From assembly GCA_963792175.1 (NCBI GenBank), contig CAWBVG010000031.1, positions 310,001 to 374,000 on the forward strand: 64,000 bases of DNA, read 5' to 3'. Below are positions 50,448 to 62,867 of the stretch, one piece after another. This DNA comes from CAWBVG01 sp963792175. GTDB taxonomy: Bacteria > Acidobacteriota > Vicinamibacteria > Vicinamibacterales > CAVVIG01. Made by a program: the position numbers and the translations under genes. The notes below the pieces were generated by a model. The model saw only the letters and a program-made list of their open reading frames with translations. It had not been told where the DNA came from and did no database searches. Position 1 is the stretch's first letter. Each line of letters begins with the position of its first letter.

Positions 50448-50479
50448 GGCCAATAAATTGGCCAGTGAGGCCAATTCAG
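50448..50479. promoter_or_regulatory. GGCCAAT palindrome between copy 2 and ettA
   Basis: GGCCAAT-AA-ATTGGCC (50448-50463) is a perfect 7-bp inverted repeat with a 2-base centre, followed by another GAGGCCAATT. It lies in the divergent region and could be an operator or hairpin for ettA or copy 2. Confidence 0.4.
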
Positions 50480-50549
50480 CGGCAGAGCTGGCTGGGGACC
50501 GTTGGCCAGCGCCGCGTCGGCGTGCAGGCCTGTAGAATGGCTGGATCCT

Positions 50550-52223
<1,674 letters not shown>

Positions 52224-52233
52224 CGAGCGAGTC

Positions 52234-52503
52234 ATGTGCAGAAACATCAAAACCCTGTTCAACTTCGATCCGCCGGCGACTGACGAGGAGATTCGGGCCG
52301 CATCGCTGCAATTCGTTCGGAAATTGAGCGGCTTCAACGCGCCCTCCAAGGCGAACGCCGCGGCGTTCGAGCGTGCCATCGACGAGGTGTCGGCCACGGC
52401 CCGCCGGCTGATCGATTCGCTCTCCACCACCGCCACGCCGCGAAACCGCGAGGAAGTGGCGGCCGCTGCAAAGGCTCGCGCGGCGGAACGGTTCAGCTTA
52501 TAA
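52234..52503 (+). CDS. DUF2277 family protein
   Basis: 89 residues, 11 bases after ettA. MCRNIKTLFNFDPPATDEEI, FVRKLSGFNAPSKAN and AIDEVSATARRLIDSL match the DUF2277 family, small soluble helical proteins of unknown function. Close spacing to ettA suggests cotranscription. Confidence 0.85.
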   Translation: MCRNIKTLFNFDPPATDEEIRAASLQFVRKLSGFNAPSKANAAAFERAIDEVSATARRLIDSLSTTATPRNREEVAAAAKARAAERFSL

Positions 52504-52521
52504 TTTGTAAGCGAACGCTAA

Positions 52522-54943
52522 ATGGGGCCAGGTTTCCTCCGGACCGCGGCCGTCGGTGTGTTGTGTCTGGCGTGCGTGCTGATGGCGCGGGTGGTGGAGG
52601 CACAGCCACTTCGCGGCGTCGTCGTCGATCAGACCGGCCTGCCGCTGCCCGGCGCGATGGTGCAACTGCGCAACGGCGACGCCGTGATCGCGACGGTCGT
52701 CACCGGCGCCGACGGGACGTTCGCGTTTCCGCCGGACGCGAGCGGTCCGACGCTCGCCGTCTCGCTCGACGGCTTCGAAACCAGCATCATCGCGTCGACT
52801 GACGCGTCCCGCATTGTCCTCGGCCTCGCCCGTGCGACCGACACGACGACGGTGATCGGCACGGCCGAACCGGCGGCTGCGGCGCCCACGACGGCGACGC
52901 TGGGCAGTACGATGACGGCCAACACCGTCGCCCGCATGCCGTCGGCGCACATGAAGGCGCGCGAATCGCTGCCGCTGCTGCCATCGGTCGTGCGCGGACC
53001 GGATGGCCTGTTGCAACTGGGCGGCGCGCGCGCGTCGGACACGCCGCTGTTCATCGACGGATTCAACGTGACGAATCCGGCGACCGGGATTTCGTCGATC
53101 AACCTGCCTTTCGAAGCCGTCAAGGCCGTGGACGTGCTGCGCGATCCGATGGCGGTCACCTACGGCGACCTGGTCGGCGGGCTGGTGCAGATCCGGAGCA
53201 CGTCGGGCGCCGATCGGTTCAAGTTCGGCGTGCAGGGGCTGGTCCCGCGCCCCCGGTTCACCAGCCCCGGCTTCGGCCGCCTCGAGGGCATCTTTCCCCG
53301 GGTCTACGGCGGCGGCGCGCGTCTCAACGGCCGCGTCCGTTATTTCGCCGCCGCGGAATACGACTACGAACGGATTCCCGTCCCGGAAGTGACCGACAAC
53401 AACGGACCCGACGTCGTCGACCAGAGCGCGACGATTTTCTGGCGGCTGGATGTGCAGGCGACGCCGCGCAGCAACATGAGCCTCGAGAGCCTGCTCTTCC
53501 CGACATCGACACGCCGCAAGGCACTCAGCCCGCGCCGGCAGGAGGAGGCCACCACCGACTTCCACGCACACGATCGGTTTGTCGGCTTCACCGACCGCGT
53601 CGTGATCGACGACTCGAGCGTGCTCACGATTCAGGCGAGCGCGCTGACGCACGACACGCGATCGATGCCGAACGGTCAGGGCATTTCGCACCTGTCCCCG
53701 GATGGATGGCGCGACAACTGGTTTGCGTCGGTCGAGCGCCGGTCGGTCCGGTACGGGGCCAAGGCATCGTGGCAGCAGACGCGGGTGATCGGGTCGACGC
53801 CGCACGATTTCACGGTGGCCGGCGAGTTCGCCACGCGACGTCTCACAGGCTCGGTCGAGGAAACGTCCATCGCGGTGCTCGATGTCGACGGGCGGCTGGT
53901 ACGGCAGGTTGAATTCGGACCGCGCAATACGAACATTCGATCCCAGGACACGCCGTTGTCGTTTTCTGCCCGCGACGTCTGGCAGCCCGGCGGCCGGATC
54001 ACCATCGACGCGGGCGCGCGCGTCGACGGTGGCAGCGGCCATGCGCGCGCGACGCCCTCGGCCCGTGCCGGCGTGCGCTACGCACTCGACGAATCGGCGC
54101 GCACCGTGATCAAGGGCGGCTACGGCAGCTTCGTCGCCAGCCTGCCGCTGGCGGTCGAGGCGTACGCCGGATATCCGGTGCGCCTCGAACGCGACATCGA
54201 TCCCGACACCGGCGAGACGCTCGGAGAGTTCGTCTACGATCCGTCGGTCGAGCCGCTGTCGCTGCCGCGCGCGCTTGACGGCGACCGCCGGAATCGAGCG
54301 GCAGATTACGCCGCGACTCGACCTGCAGATCAACGTCACCGATCGCCGGACCAGCCGGATTGCCACACTGCGTGTCCCGCCCGCCGGCGGCCTCTTGCCG
54401 GTCCGCAGCGACGGATCGAGCGTCTATCGCGAGGTCGAGATTTCCGGACGCCGCCGGTGGGACGGCGACCAGCAGCTGTTCATCAGCTACGTGCGATCCT
54501 CGGGGCGAGGGGAGTTCAACGAATTCGCGACGCTCTTTCAGCAGCTGGCGGTGCCGTTGATTCAGCGCGCCGGCGTCACGCGATTGCCGACCGACGCCCG
54601 CGATCGCGTCATCGCCTGGGGCACCGCGAATCTGCCGTACCGGATCGTCATCTCGCCGGTGGTGGAGTGGCGATCCGGGTTCCCCTACACCGTTGTCGAC
54701 CAGCGATACGTGGCGGTCGAAACCAACGTCCGCTCGTTTCCAGCGTTCATGGCGACCGACCTGGTGATCTACAAGACCTTTACGGTGAAGAAGCGGTCGG
54801 CCGACCTCGGCATCCAGTTGTTCAACGCGACGAACCACTTCAATCCCCGCGATGTGCACGCCGTGGTCGGCGCCCCTCGGCTGGGCGAATTCGCCAACAG
54901 CGTCCCGACCATCCTCCGCGGCTTCATGATGCTCAAGTGGTAA
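52522..54943 (+). CDS. TonB-dependent receptor, plug and regulatory-like domain
   Basis: About 807 residues. Signal peptide (TAAVGVLCLACVLMARVVEAQ) then a carboxypeptidase-regulatory-like domain (LRGVVVDQTGLPLPGAMVQLRNG), a plug domain (SLPLLPSVVRGPDGLLQLGGARASDTPLFIDGFNVTNP, VDVLRDPMAVTYGDLVGGLVQI) and a barrel ending VPTILRGFMMLKW. A frame change near 54285 joins the two frames. Shorter than the Oar-like receptor at 4871, but related. Ligand unknown. The stop overlaps the DJ-1-like start (54937). Confidence 0.85.
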
Positions 54944-55543
54944 GGAGTGTCGGCATCCTGATCTTCGACGATGTCGAAGTGCTGGATTTCGCCGGACCGT
55001 TCGAAGTCTTCTCCCGCACGCGCCTGATCGGCGGCGCCGAGTCGCGCCGGACCGACGACGCCGCCCCGTTCAAGGTCTTCACCGTCGCGCGATCGCGAGA
55101 CACGATCACGGCGATCGGTGGGCTGAAGGTGATCCCGGATCACGCCGTGGCGCGACGCGCCCGCCATCGACATCCTGGTCATCCCGGGCGGCTTCGGCAC
55201 ACGCGCGTTGCTGCGCGACGAGCCGACGCTGGCGTGGGTGCGCGGCGCCGCATCTTCGGCCTCGCTCGTCACGTCCGTGTGCACGGGCGCCTTGTTGCTC
55301 GCCCAGGTTGGCCTGCTGGCCGGCCGGCGGGCCACGACGCACTGGGCGGCGCACGATCTGCTCGCCTCGCTCGACCCGTCCATACAGCTGGACCGCCAGT
55401 CGCGCGTCGTCAGCGACGGCATCGTGACATCAGCCGGCGTGTCGGCCGGCATCGACATGGCGTTCGACGTGGTGGAGCAGCTGTGCGGCAAGGCGGTCGC
55501 CGACGAGACGGCTCACTACATCGAGTACCGCCGGTCGCGATAA
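54937..55543 (+). CDS. DJ-1/PfpI family protein
   Basis: About 201 residues, a frame change near 55165. VGILIFDDVEVLDFAGPFEVFS, GLKVIPDHAV, then DILVIPGGFGTRALL and the nucleophile elbow TSVCTGALLLAQVGLLAGRRATTHW with the conserved cysteine. Resembles the isonitrile hydratase/ThiJ group; no HTH domain follows, so it is not a GATase1-AraC regulator. GTG 54937 overlaps the receptor stop by seven bases. Function by resemblance only. Confidence 0.8.
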
Positions 55544-55593
55544 GCTAGATCGACCATCCGACACGGCTCGCGGGATCGCCACGGCAGGAGATC

Positions 55594-58076
55594 GTGAAGC
55601 GACACAGCCAGTGCCGGGCTGATCCAGGACGCGCGCTATGCCATGCGCCTGCTGCGACGCGAGCCGGGGTTTACGGCCGTCGCGATTCTGACGATGGCGC
55701 TGGGGATCGGCGCGACGACGACGCTGTTCAGCGTCGCCTACGGCGTCCTGCTCAAACCGCTGCCGTGGCCGCATGCCGATCGTCTCGTGCGCGTCACGGA
55801 GACGCGCGCCGGCCGCATCGGACGCGTCCGCGGCACCGTGATGAACGGCACCTATCTCGCGTGGGCGGAGCATCCGACGACCATCGATGGGCTTGCCGGC
55901 TGGATGCGCCGAACGCAGACGATGACGATCGCTGGCGGCGAACCCCGGCGCGTACCGCTCATCTCCATTACGCCCAGCAGCTTTCCGCTGCTCGAGGCGC
56001 GCCCGTTGCTCGGCCGTTCGTTTGCGGAAGGCGAAGGGGCGCGCGGGACGCCCGGCGTGGCGTTGCTCTCGTACGGTTTGTGGCAGAGAGCAGTTCGGCG
56101 GGCGTCCGGAAGCCGTGGGCAGCGAACTACGGCTGGACGAGCAGCCGTACACGATTGTCGGTGTCATGCCGCGCGAGTTTGCGTTTCCCGATCGCGAGGC
56201 GCGCCTGTGGACCGCGTGGGTCGTCCCGGGAGTGAACGGACCGCAGGGCTTACTGACCGGTGTCATTTTCTCCGCGCTCGCCCGGTTGCGTGAAGGCGTC
56301 ACGCCGGCGCAGGCGGAGGCGGAAGCCACCGCGCGGGCGCGCAGCGCACCCGACGCCAGCCAGGTCGCGCTGGCGCTCTTCGGCGCGAAGGAGCCGATCG
56401 ACATTGCCGTGACAGCCGGCGCGCGACGCGTTGACCCAGGACGTCAAGCCGGCGATCGTCGTGTTGCTCGCGGCGGTCGCGCTGCTGCTCGTCACCGCGA
56501 CGGCCAATGTGGCGAGCCTGCAGTTGGCGCGCGCCGCGACGCGGCGCCACGAACTCGCGATTCGCGCGGCGATTGGCGCAGGTACCGCGCGGCTGACGCG
56601 GCAACTGCTGGTCGAAAGCGGGATCCTCGGCCTGGCCGGAGGAGCCGCTGGCCTGGCGTTGGCCGTGGCGCTTCATCGGATGCTGCCGGCGATTCTGCCC
56701 GCCGATTTCCCTCGTCTGGACGACGTGGCCGTGGACTATCGCGTGCTGCTGTTTGCCGTGGTGATCTCGCTGGCCGCCAGCGTGGCGTGCGGGCTGATGC
56801 CGGCGTTCGACGCGCGGCGCGTCGATCTGGCGGAATCGCTGGGCGATGGCGGGTCTCAATCGCGCAGCAGCGCGGGCGCACGCACGGCAAGGATCCGCAC
56901 GCTGATCATGGCCGGCCAGGTGGCCGTCGCCTGCCTGTTGCTGGTCGGCGCGTCGCTGCTGGGGCGCAGCTTCGTCGCGCTGATGAACGCCGATCGCGGG
57001 TACGACCCGTCGAATCTGCTGACGGCGCGCCTGTCTCTGCCCGCGGCCTACTCGATGGAGCGGCGGGTTCAGGTGCTCGACGGTATCGCCGGCCGCCTTC
57101 GCGGCGTGGCGGGCGTGCGCGACGTCGCGTATGGGAACGCGCTGCCGCTGCTGACCGCCGGTGGATTCCGCGCGTTCAAGATGCGTCCGCCTTCGGATCC
57201 GTCGATTGAAGTCGACGTCAATGCCATCGAGCGCGTCGTCAGCCCGGGCTACTTCAGCGCGTTGGGCCTGCGCCTCTCGGCAGGGCGGACGCTGTCCGAG
57301 ACGGACACGATGACCGCGCCGCCAGTGATCGTGGTCAACCGGTCGTTCGCCGCCAGGTACCTGGGGGCGTCGCCTCTCGGCGCCATGGTGCCGAACCTGG
57401 GGATGTGCCGCGGCAACGGCGATCGCTGGCAGGTTGTCGGCGTCGTCGAGGACATGCGGCAGGGATCTGTCACGGACACGCCGCAGGCGGAGCTGTTTCT
57501 GCCGTTCAGGCAGACTGGCTGCACGAGCGCCGCGGCCGATCCGATCGTGATCGTGCGCAGCAGCGGCGATCCGGTGCCGTACGCGTCGCATCCTCCGGGA
57601 TCTCGTCAAACAGGAAGCGCCGGCGCTGGCGCTCGACTCGGTGATGACGATGGACGATCGCGTGATGACCAGCCTGGCGAGGCCGCGCACCTACGCGCTG
57701 CTGCTGGCGGGCTTTGCGGCGTTTGCGCTGGCGATTGCCGGCGTCGGTCTGTTCGGCGTCCTGTCGTACAGCGTGGCCCAGCGGACGCGGGAAATCGGCG
57801 TGCGGACGGCGCTCGGCGCTCAGGCGCGCGACATCGTGCGCATGGTCTTCCGTGAGGGACTTGCCATCACGGCGCTGGGTGTCGTGACCGGTCTCTTGAT
57901 GTCCGCCGCCGCGGCGCGATCGCTGTCGACGTTCTTGTTCGGCGTGACCGCATTCGACGCCACGAGTTTTCTCGTGGTGCCGCTTGTACTGGCCGTGCGT
58001 CGCCGTCGCCGCCTGCCTCGTGCCCGCACGGCGAGCCGCGCGAGTCGATCCGCTGCAGGCGCTGCGCGCGAACTAG
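55594..58076 (+). CDS. ADOP-type FtsX/MacB-like ABC transporter permease
   Basis: About 827 residues with frame changes near 55620, 56095, 56425, 57590 and 57995. Two FtsX-like permease units: MRLLRREPGFTAVAILTMALGIGATTTLFSV and a MacB-like periplasmic domain (SYGLWQR, YTIVGVMPREFAFPDRE), then ATANVASLQLARAATRRHELAIRAAIGAG; second unit with YALLLAGFAAFALAIAGVGLFGVLSYSV and AQRTREIGVRTALGAQARDIVRMV. Ends PLQALRAN. Members of this group in Acidobacteria come without their own ATPase gene; none is adjacent here. Likely export of lipids or peptides across the inner membrane. Confidence 0.85.
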
Positions 58077-58143
58077 TACGGCTAGCCCCTAGCCCCGAGC
58101 CCCGAGCGGAGATCAGCTAGCCCCTAGCCCCGACGGAGATCCG
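58077..58143. repeat. Direct CTAGCCCC word repeat
   Basis: Three direct blocks of GCTAGCCCCTAGCCCCGA type, separated by GGAGATC, lie between the permease stop and the convergent epimerase stop. The word is the inverse of CTAGGGG at 18276 and 33421. Confidence 0.55.
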
Positions 58144-59088
58144 CTAGCCTCGAGCCCCGACTTTTGTGCGGAAGTAGTCGATCGTCTTGATCAGCCCTTC
58201 CTCGAGCTGCACTTTCGGCTCCCAGTGCAGCAGCGTCCGCGCGCGGGTGATGTCCGGGCGGCGCTGCTTGGGATCGTCAGTCGGCAGCGGCTTGTAGATG
58301 ATTGTGCTCTTCGCCCCGGTCATCTTGATGATCGTCTCGGCGATCTGCTTGATGGTCATCTCGACCGGATTGCCGATGTTGATCGGATCGTGCTCGGCCG
58401 AGAGCATCAGCCGGATGATGCCGTCGACGAGATCGCTGACGTAGGTAAAGCTGCGCGTCTGCGAGCCGTCGCCGAAGACGGTGACGTCCTCGTTGCGCAG
58501 CGCCTGTGACATGAACGCGGGGACCGCGCGGCCGTCGTTGATCCGCATGCGCGGCCCGTAGGTGTTGAAGATCCTGACGATCTTCGTGTCCACCCCGTGA
58601 TAGCGGTGATACGCCATCGTCATCGCCTCGGCAAACCGCTTGGCCTCGTCGTAGACGCCACGCGGTCCGACCGGGTTGACGTTGCCCCAGTAGGTTTCCT
58701 TTTGCGGGTGCTCGAGCGGATCGCCGTACACCTCGGAAGTCGACGCAATCACGAACGTCGCGCCCTTGGCCTTGGCGAGACCGAGCGCCTTGTGCGTGCC
58801 GAGGGCGCCGACCTTCAACGTCGGAATCGGCAGCTCGAGGTAGTCGATCGGACTGGCCGGGCTCGCCCAATGCAGCACGTAGTCGACCGGCCCGTCGACG
58901 TAGATGTAGTTGGTGACGTCGTGCTTGATGAACGAGAAATCGCGGTTGGCCAGGTGCGAGATGTTGGCGGTGTCGCCCGTCAGCAGATTGTCGATGCCGA
59001 TCACCGAGAAATCGCGATCGAGCAGCGCGTCGGCCAGGTGCGATCCGATGAAGCCGGCGACGCCGGTAATGACGACTCGTTTCTTCAT
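58144..59088 (-). CDS. NAD-dependent sugar epimerase/decarboxylase (UDP-xylose synthase type)
   Basis: 314 residues, intact. SDR Rossmann motif VVITGVAGFIGSHLADALL; ASTSEVYGDPLEHPQKE (Ser/Thr) and GVYDEAKRFAEAM (YxxxK); ARIFNTYGPRM-like RIFNTYGPRMRIND; DLVDGIIRLM. The overall sequence matches UDP-glucuronate decarboxylases (UXS). It would supply UDP-xylose or a related sugar to the adjacent glycosyltransferases. Substrate from family resemblance. Confidence 0.88.
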   Translation of the reverse strand: MKKRVVITGVAGFIGSHLADALLDRDFSVIGIDNLLTGDTANISHLANRDFSFIKHDVTNYIYVDGPVDYVLHWASPASPIDYLELPIPTLKVGALGTHKALGLAKAKGATFVIASTSEVYGDPLEHPQKETYWGNVNPVGPRGVYDEAKRFAEAMTMAYHRYHGVDTKIVRIFNTYGPRMRINDGRAVPAFMSQALRNEDVTVFGDGSQTRSFTYVSDLVDGIIRLMLSAEHDPINIGNPVEMTIKQIAETIIKMTGAKSTIIYKPLPTDDPKQRRPDITRARTLLHWEPKVQLEEGLIKTIDYFRTKVGARG

Positions 59089-59127
59089 AGCTGATAGCCG
59101 GGAGCCGCGAGCCGAGAGCCGCGGCTC
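59089..59127. repeat. GAGCCGC word repeat
   Basis: GAGCCGCGAGCCGAGAGCCGCGGCTC, a tandem of GAGCCG words ending in a small palindrome, fills the gap between the epimerase start and the glycosyl-1-phosphate transferase stop. Confidence 0.45.
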
Positions 59128-60580
59128 TCAGTACGCATGTTTATGGAAGAACCCGCGCAAGAGCGTCAACCACATGATCTTGAGGTCGAGCTTCACCGAC
59201 CAGTGTTCGATGTAATACAGGTCGTACTCGATGCGCTTCTCGATGGACGTGTTGCCGCGCCAGCCGTTGACCTGCGCCCAGCCGGTGATGCCGGCCTTGA
59301 CCTTGTGACGCAGCATGTACTGCGGGATCTTGTTCTTGAACTGCGCGACGAAGAGCGGCCGCTCGGGCCGCGGCCCGACGATCGACATGTCGCCCTTGAG
59401 CACGTTCCAGAGCTGGGGCAGTTCGTCGATGTTGGAGTGGCGCAGGAGCTTGCCGATCGGCGTCCGGCGAGGATCCTCCTCGCTCGCGAACACCGGCCCG
59501 GTTTCAGCTTCGGCGTCCTCGTACATCGAGCGGAACTTGTAAATCATGAACGGCTTGCCGTCGAGCCCCATCCGCTCCTGGCGGTAGAAGACATTGCCCT
59601 TCGACGTCAGCTTGACGAGGGCCGCGATGATCCAGAAGGGGATGGCCAGCACCAGCAGCGCGCCCGCGGATATCACCATGTCGATGCCGCGCTTGACGAG
59701 GGTATTGAGGCCCTGCAGCGGCACGTCGTTGATGTTGATGACCGGCAGGCCGTCCAGCTCTTCCAGCCGCGCGCGCAGCGCGATCACCTGCAGCAGGTCG
59801 GGCACCACCTTGACGTCCACGAACTCGCGGCTCGTGCTTTCGATGAGCCGTAGCATCTGGACGTGCTGCTCGGGCGGCAGCGCCACGTACAGCTGATCGA
59901 TCCCCTCGCGCGCCGAGATCTCGGCGGTGTCGTAGATGGTGCCCAGCAGCGGCAGCCCGCGGTATCCGAGGTGATCGCCCGAGGCCTTGTCATCCACGAA
60001 GCCGACGATCTGATAGCCGAGCTCGCGATGCTCGAGGATCTTGTCCGCGACCAGCCGCCCCAGCTCGCCCGATCCGGCGATCAGGATACGCTTGAGGCCG
60101 ATGCCCGCGCGCCAGCGCCGCTCGAGCACTTCGCGCACCAGTTCGCGCGACGCGTAGGTCAGCGCCACGTTGAGCACGAGGAAAATCGCCCAGACCGGTT
60201 GCGATACCTCGAACTGTCCGCGCGCGCGCGCCGCCGGGCTCGCGAAATACACGGTCACGTACAGCGTCGCGACGATGCCGAACAGGACCGGCGAGAATGC
60301 TGCCGACGAACACCGCAAAGAAATCGTCGACGCGCGACCGGCCGCGCCGCAGCCGGTAGAGCCCCTGGAGCTGGAAGCCGAACGGGACGAGGACCGCGAT
60401 GAACGGCAGGTCCTGGATGTACTGCCAGAGTGGCGGCACACCTTTGGTAATGGGAATCAGCAGCGGAACGACGACGGAATGGAATCGGAGCGCGTACGCG
60501 ATGATGAACGCGGTCATCGCGAGGAGCGCGTCCGAGAGGACATGAAACGTGACGAGGAGGCGGTTGTGACGGTTCAGCAT
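59128..60580 (-). CDS. Exopolysaccharide polyprenyl glycosylphosphotransferase (WcaJ-like)
   Basis: About 484 residues, one frame change near 60300. N-terminal four membrane helices (LLVTFHVLSDALLAMTAFIIAYAL and others), then a CoA-binding/Rossmann-like domain (RILIAGSGELGRLVADKILE), then the catalytic bacterial sugar transferase domain: RGIDMVISAGALLVLAIPFWIIAAL, KGNVFYRQERMGLDGKPF, KFRSM, RHSNIDELPQLWNVLKGDMSIVGPRPERP and KVKAGITGWAQVNG. It transfers a sugar-1-phosphate to undecaprenyl phosphate, first step of EPS assembly. Forms a cluster with the next two genes. Confidence 0.92.
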
Positions 60581-60584
60581 CCGC

Positions 60585-61697
60585 CTAGGCGTGTCCTTCA
60601 GCGCTCGGGTCGGGACAGGAGTCTTGAATCAGCACGCTCATCTCGTCCGCGAAGCGAGCCCGGCTGAACCGCTCGGCGTGCGCCCGAATCGCGGCGACGT
60701 CGAAGCGGCGATCGAACGTGGCGGTGATCGCGTCCGCGAACGCGCGAGGATCCAGGTCGTCCACGAGCGCGCCGCTGACCTCCGGCACCACCGTCTCCAG
60801 CGCGCCCCCGCGTCCGAGCGCGACGACCGGACGCCCGCACGCCTGGGCTTCGAGCGGCGCGATGCCGAAATCCTCTTCGCCCGGCAGGAGCGTGACCGCC
60901 GACCGCCGGTACAAATCGCGAATGGTTTCGTTGGACACCGAGCCCAGGAACCGCACGTCCGGTCCGGCGGCGCGCTCGAGGCGTGCGCGCTCGGGACCGT
61001 CGCCGACAATGGTCAGTGGGACACCCGCGAGGCGGCAGGCGTCGATGGCCACGTCAATCCGCTTATAGGGGACGAGGGCCGACACGACAAGCGCCTGTCG
61101 AGTGGCCACGGTGTCGTCGGGATGGAAGAACTCGGTGTCGACCGGTGGATAGACCACAATCGCCTCGCGATTATAGTATCGGCGGATCCTGCCCGCAACA
61201 TAGTGAGAGATAGCGACATAGCGGTCCGCCCGGTTTGCGGTCTCCCGGTCCCACCGCGCCATCCGCGCCATCACCGGACGCATGAGCCGGCTGCCGACCC
61301 TCCCCAGGCGCTCGGGACCGAAGTAGGCGTCGAACTGATCCCAGGCGTAGCGCATGGGGGTCAGGCAATAGCAGACATGCGCCACACGGCCGGGCCGGAC
61401 GATCGATTTGGCGCAGCAATGGCTGACGCTCACCACGAGGTCGAACCCGTCGAACGAGAACTGTTCGATCGCGGTTGGAAAGAGCGGCAGGCACTGACGG
61501 TAGTACTTCGCCACGAGCGGCAGGCGCTGAAGGAACGACGTGTGCGGCCGGAGGCGTTCGATGGCGGGCGACACCGACCCGGGTGTGTGAACGAGCGTGA
61601 ACAGCTCGGCGTCGGGAAAACGCTCGCAGAGCACGTCGAGCACTTTTTCGCCGCCGCGCATCCCGGTGAGCCAGTCGTGGACGAAGGCGATTTTCAT
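60585..61697 (-). CDS. GT4-family glycosyltransferase
   Basis: About 370 residues, intact. MKIAFVHDWLTGMRGGEKVLDVL (N-terminal donor-domain start), CYCLTPMRYAWDQFDAYFG, GDGPERARLERAAG and the EX7E motif region GEEDFGIAPLEAQACGRPVV. Adds a sugar to the growing EPS repeat unit. ATG 61697 overlaps the stop of the next gene (ATGA), so both are coupled. Four bases separate it from the glycosyl-1-phosphate transferase start. Confidence 0.9.
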   Translation of the reverse strand: MKIAFVHDWLTGMRGGEKVLDVLCERFPDAELFTLVHTPGSVSPAIERLRPHTSFLQRLPLVAKYYRQCLPLFPTAIEQFSFDGFDLVVSVSHCCAKSIVRPGRVAHVCYCLTPMRYAWDQFDAYFGPERLGRVGSRLMRPVMARMARWDRETANRADRYVAISHYVAGRIRRYYNREAIVVYPPVDTEFFHPDDTVATRQALVVSALVPYKRIDVAIDACRLAGVPLTIVGDGPERARLERAAGPDVRFLGSVSNETIRDLYRRSAVTLLPGEEDFGIAPLEAQACGRPVVALGRGGALETVVPEVSGALVDDLDPRAFADAITATFDRRFDVAAIRAHAERFSRARFADEMSVLIQDSCPDPSAEGHA

Positions 61698-62815
61698 CGT
61701 CCCGGGGCGGCCGCCGCGTCGCGATAGATGTCGAGGACGCGGCGAACCGACTGTTCCCACGAAAATTGGGCCGCGCGCGCCAGTCCTTTCTGCCGAAGCG
61801 TCCGCCGGACCGCCTCGTCCGTCAGAACCGTGTAAATGCCGTCAGCGATCGCCTCGGGGAAGTGCGGATCCACGAGGACGGCCGCGTCGCCCGCGACTTC
61901 GGGCAGCGAAGAGATGTTCGAGGTGACCACCGGCGTGCCGCTGGCCATCGCCTCGAGCGGAGGCAGCCCGAACCCTTCGTACAGCGACGGAAACACGAAC
62001 ACGCCGGCCAGACGGTACATGACGGCGAGCGTCTCTTCGGGAAGGTAGCCCAGGAAGCGGACGTACTTGTGCAGCTGGTGATGATGGACTGCCCGTCGCA
62101 GGGCTGCGTACTTCGAGATCTCGTCGCCGATGAGGACGAGCTTCAGGTGATCGAGTCCGCGCTTACGCACGAGGTTGAACGCTTCAATCAGCCGCTCGAG
62201 GTTCTTGTGCGGCTTCACGTTCCCCGCGTACAGCACGAACTCGTCGTTCAGCTGGTATCGCTCGCGGACGCGGACGACGTCCTCCTCGCGCGGCTCGACG
62301 CCGAAGCGTTCGTCGAACGCGTTGTAGATCACCTCGATTTTCCCGGGCTCGACGTCGACGAAGCGGAGGATGTCGCGCTTCGAGCTCTCCGACACGGTCA
62401 TGACGCGCGTCGCCCGCCGCGCGGCGAGCGTGATCGATGTCCTGGCGTAGGCGAGGGCGAACCGGCTGGGCAGGTATTGCGGGAACATCAGGTGAATGCA
62501 GTCGTGGATCGTCACCACCGATCGTGTCCTGACCAGCGGCGGAAGCACGTAGTGCGGCGCGTGAAAGAGCGTGACCCCCTCACGCCGGAGCGCGAGCGGG
62601 ATCCGAATCTGCTCTTCGAGCGTGTAGTTGCCCGACGTCTCAGGGACTGCCCGAAAGTTCTCTCCGAGCGACGTCAGCCCCTCGCGGTCGTCCGGCCGGC
62701 AGAGGACCACGTACTCGGTCTGTCGATCGAGTCTGGCGAGCTGCCGCAACAGGTTCCGGATATAGGTGCCGATGCCGAAGTCGTGCAGCTTGCGGGCATC
62801 TATGCCGATCCGCAC
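61694..62815 (-). CDS. GT4-family glycosyltransferase (mannosyltransferase-like)
   Basis: About 373 residues, intact. RIGIDARKLHDFGIGTYIRNLLRQL, FHAPHYVLPPLVRTRSVVTIHDCIHLMFPQYL and the EX7E region FPSLYEGFGLPPLEAMASGTPVV. GTG 62815 is used because the conserved frame begins there. Related to mannosyltransferases of the D-rhamnosyl/mannosyl group; the donor is not certain. Confidence 0.88.
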   Translation of the reverse strand: MRIGIDARKLHDFGIGTYIRNLLRQLARLDRQTEYVVLCRPDDREGLTSLGENFRAVPETSGNYTLEEQIRIPLALRREGVTLFHAPHYVLPPLVRTRSVVTIHDCIHLMFPQYLPSRFALAYARTSITLAARRATRVMTVSESSKRDILRFVDVEPGKIEVIYNAFDERFGVEPREEDVVRVRERYQLNDEFVLYAGNVKPHKNLERLIEAFNLVRKRGLDHLKLVLIGDEISKYAALRRAVHHHQLHKYVRFLGYLPEETLAVMYRLAGVFVFPSLYEGFGLPPLEAMASGTPVVTSNISSLPEVAGDAAVLVDPHFPEAIADGIYTVLTDEAVRRTLRQKGLARAAQFSWEQSVRRVLDIYRDAAAAPGR

Positions 62816-62867
62816 GTTCGGATGATATCTCGGGGCGGATGGGCCGGATCCGCCTATCCTGCACCGC

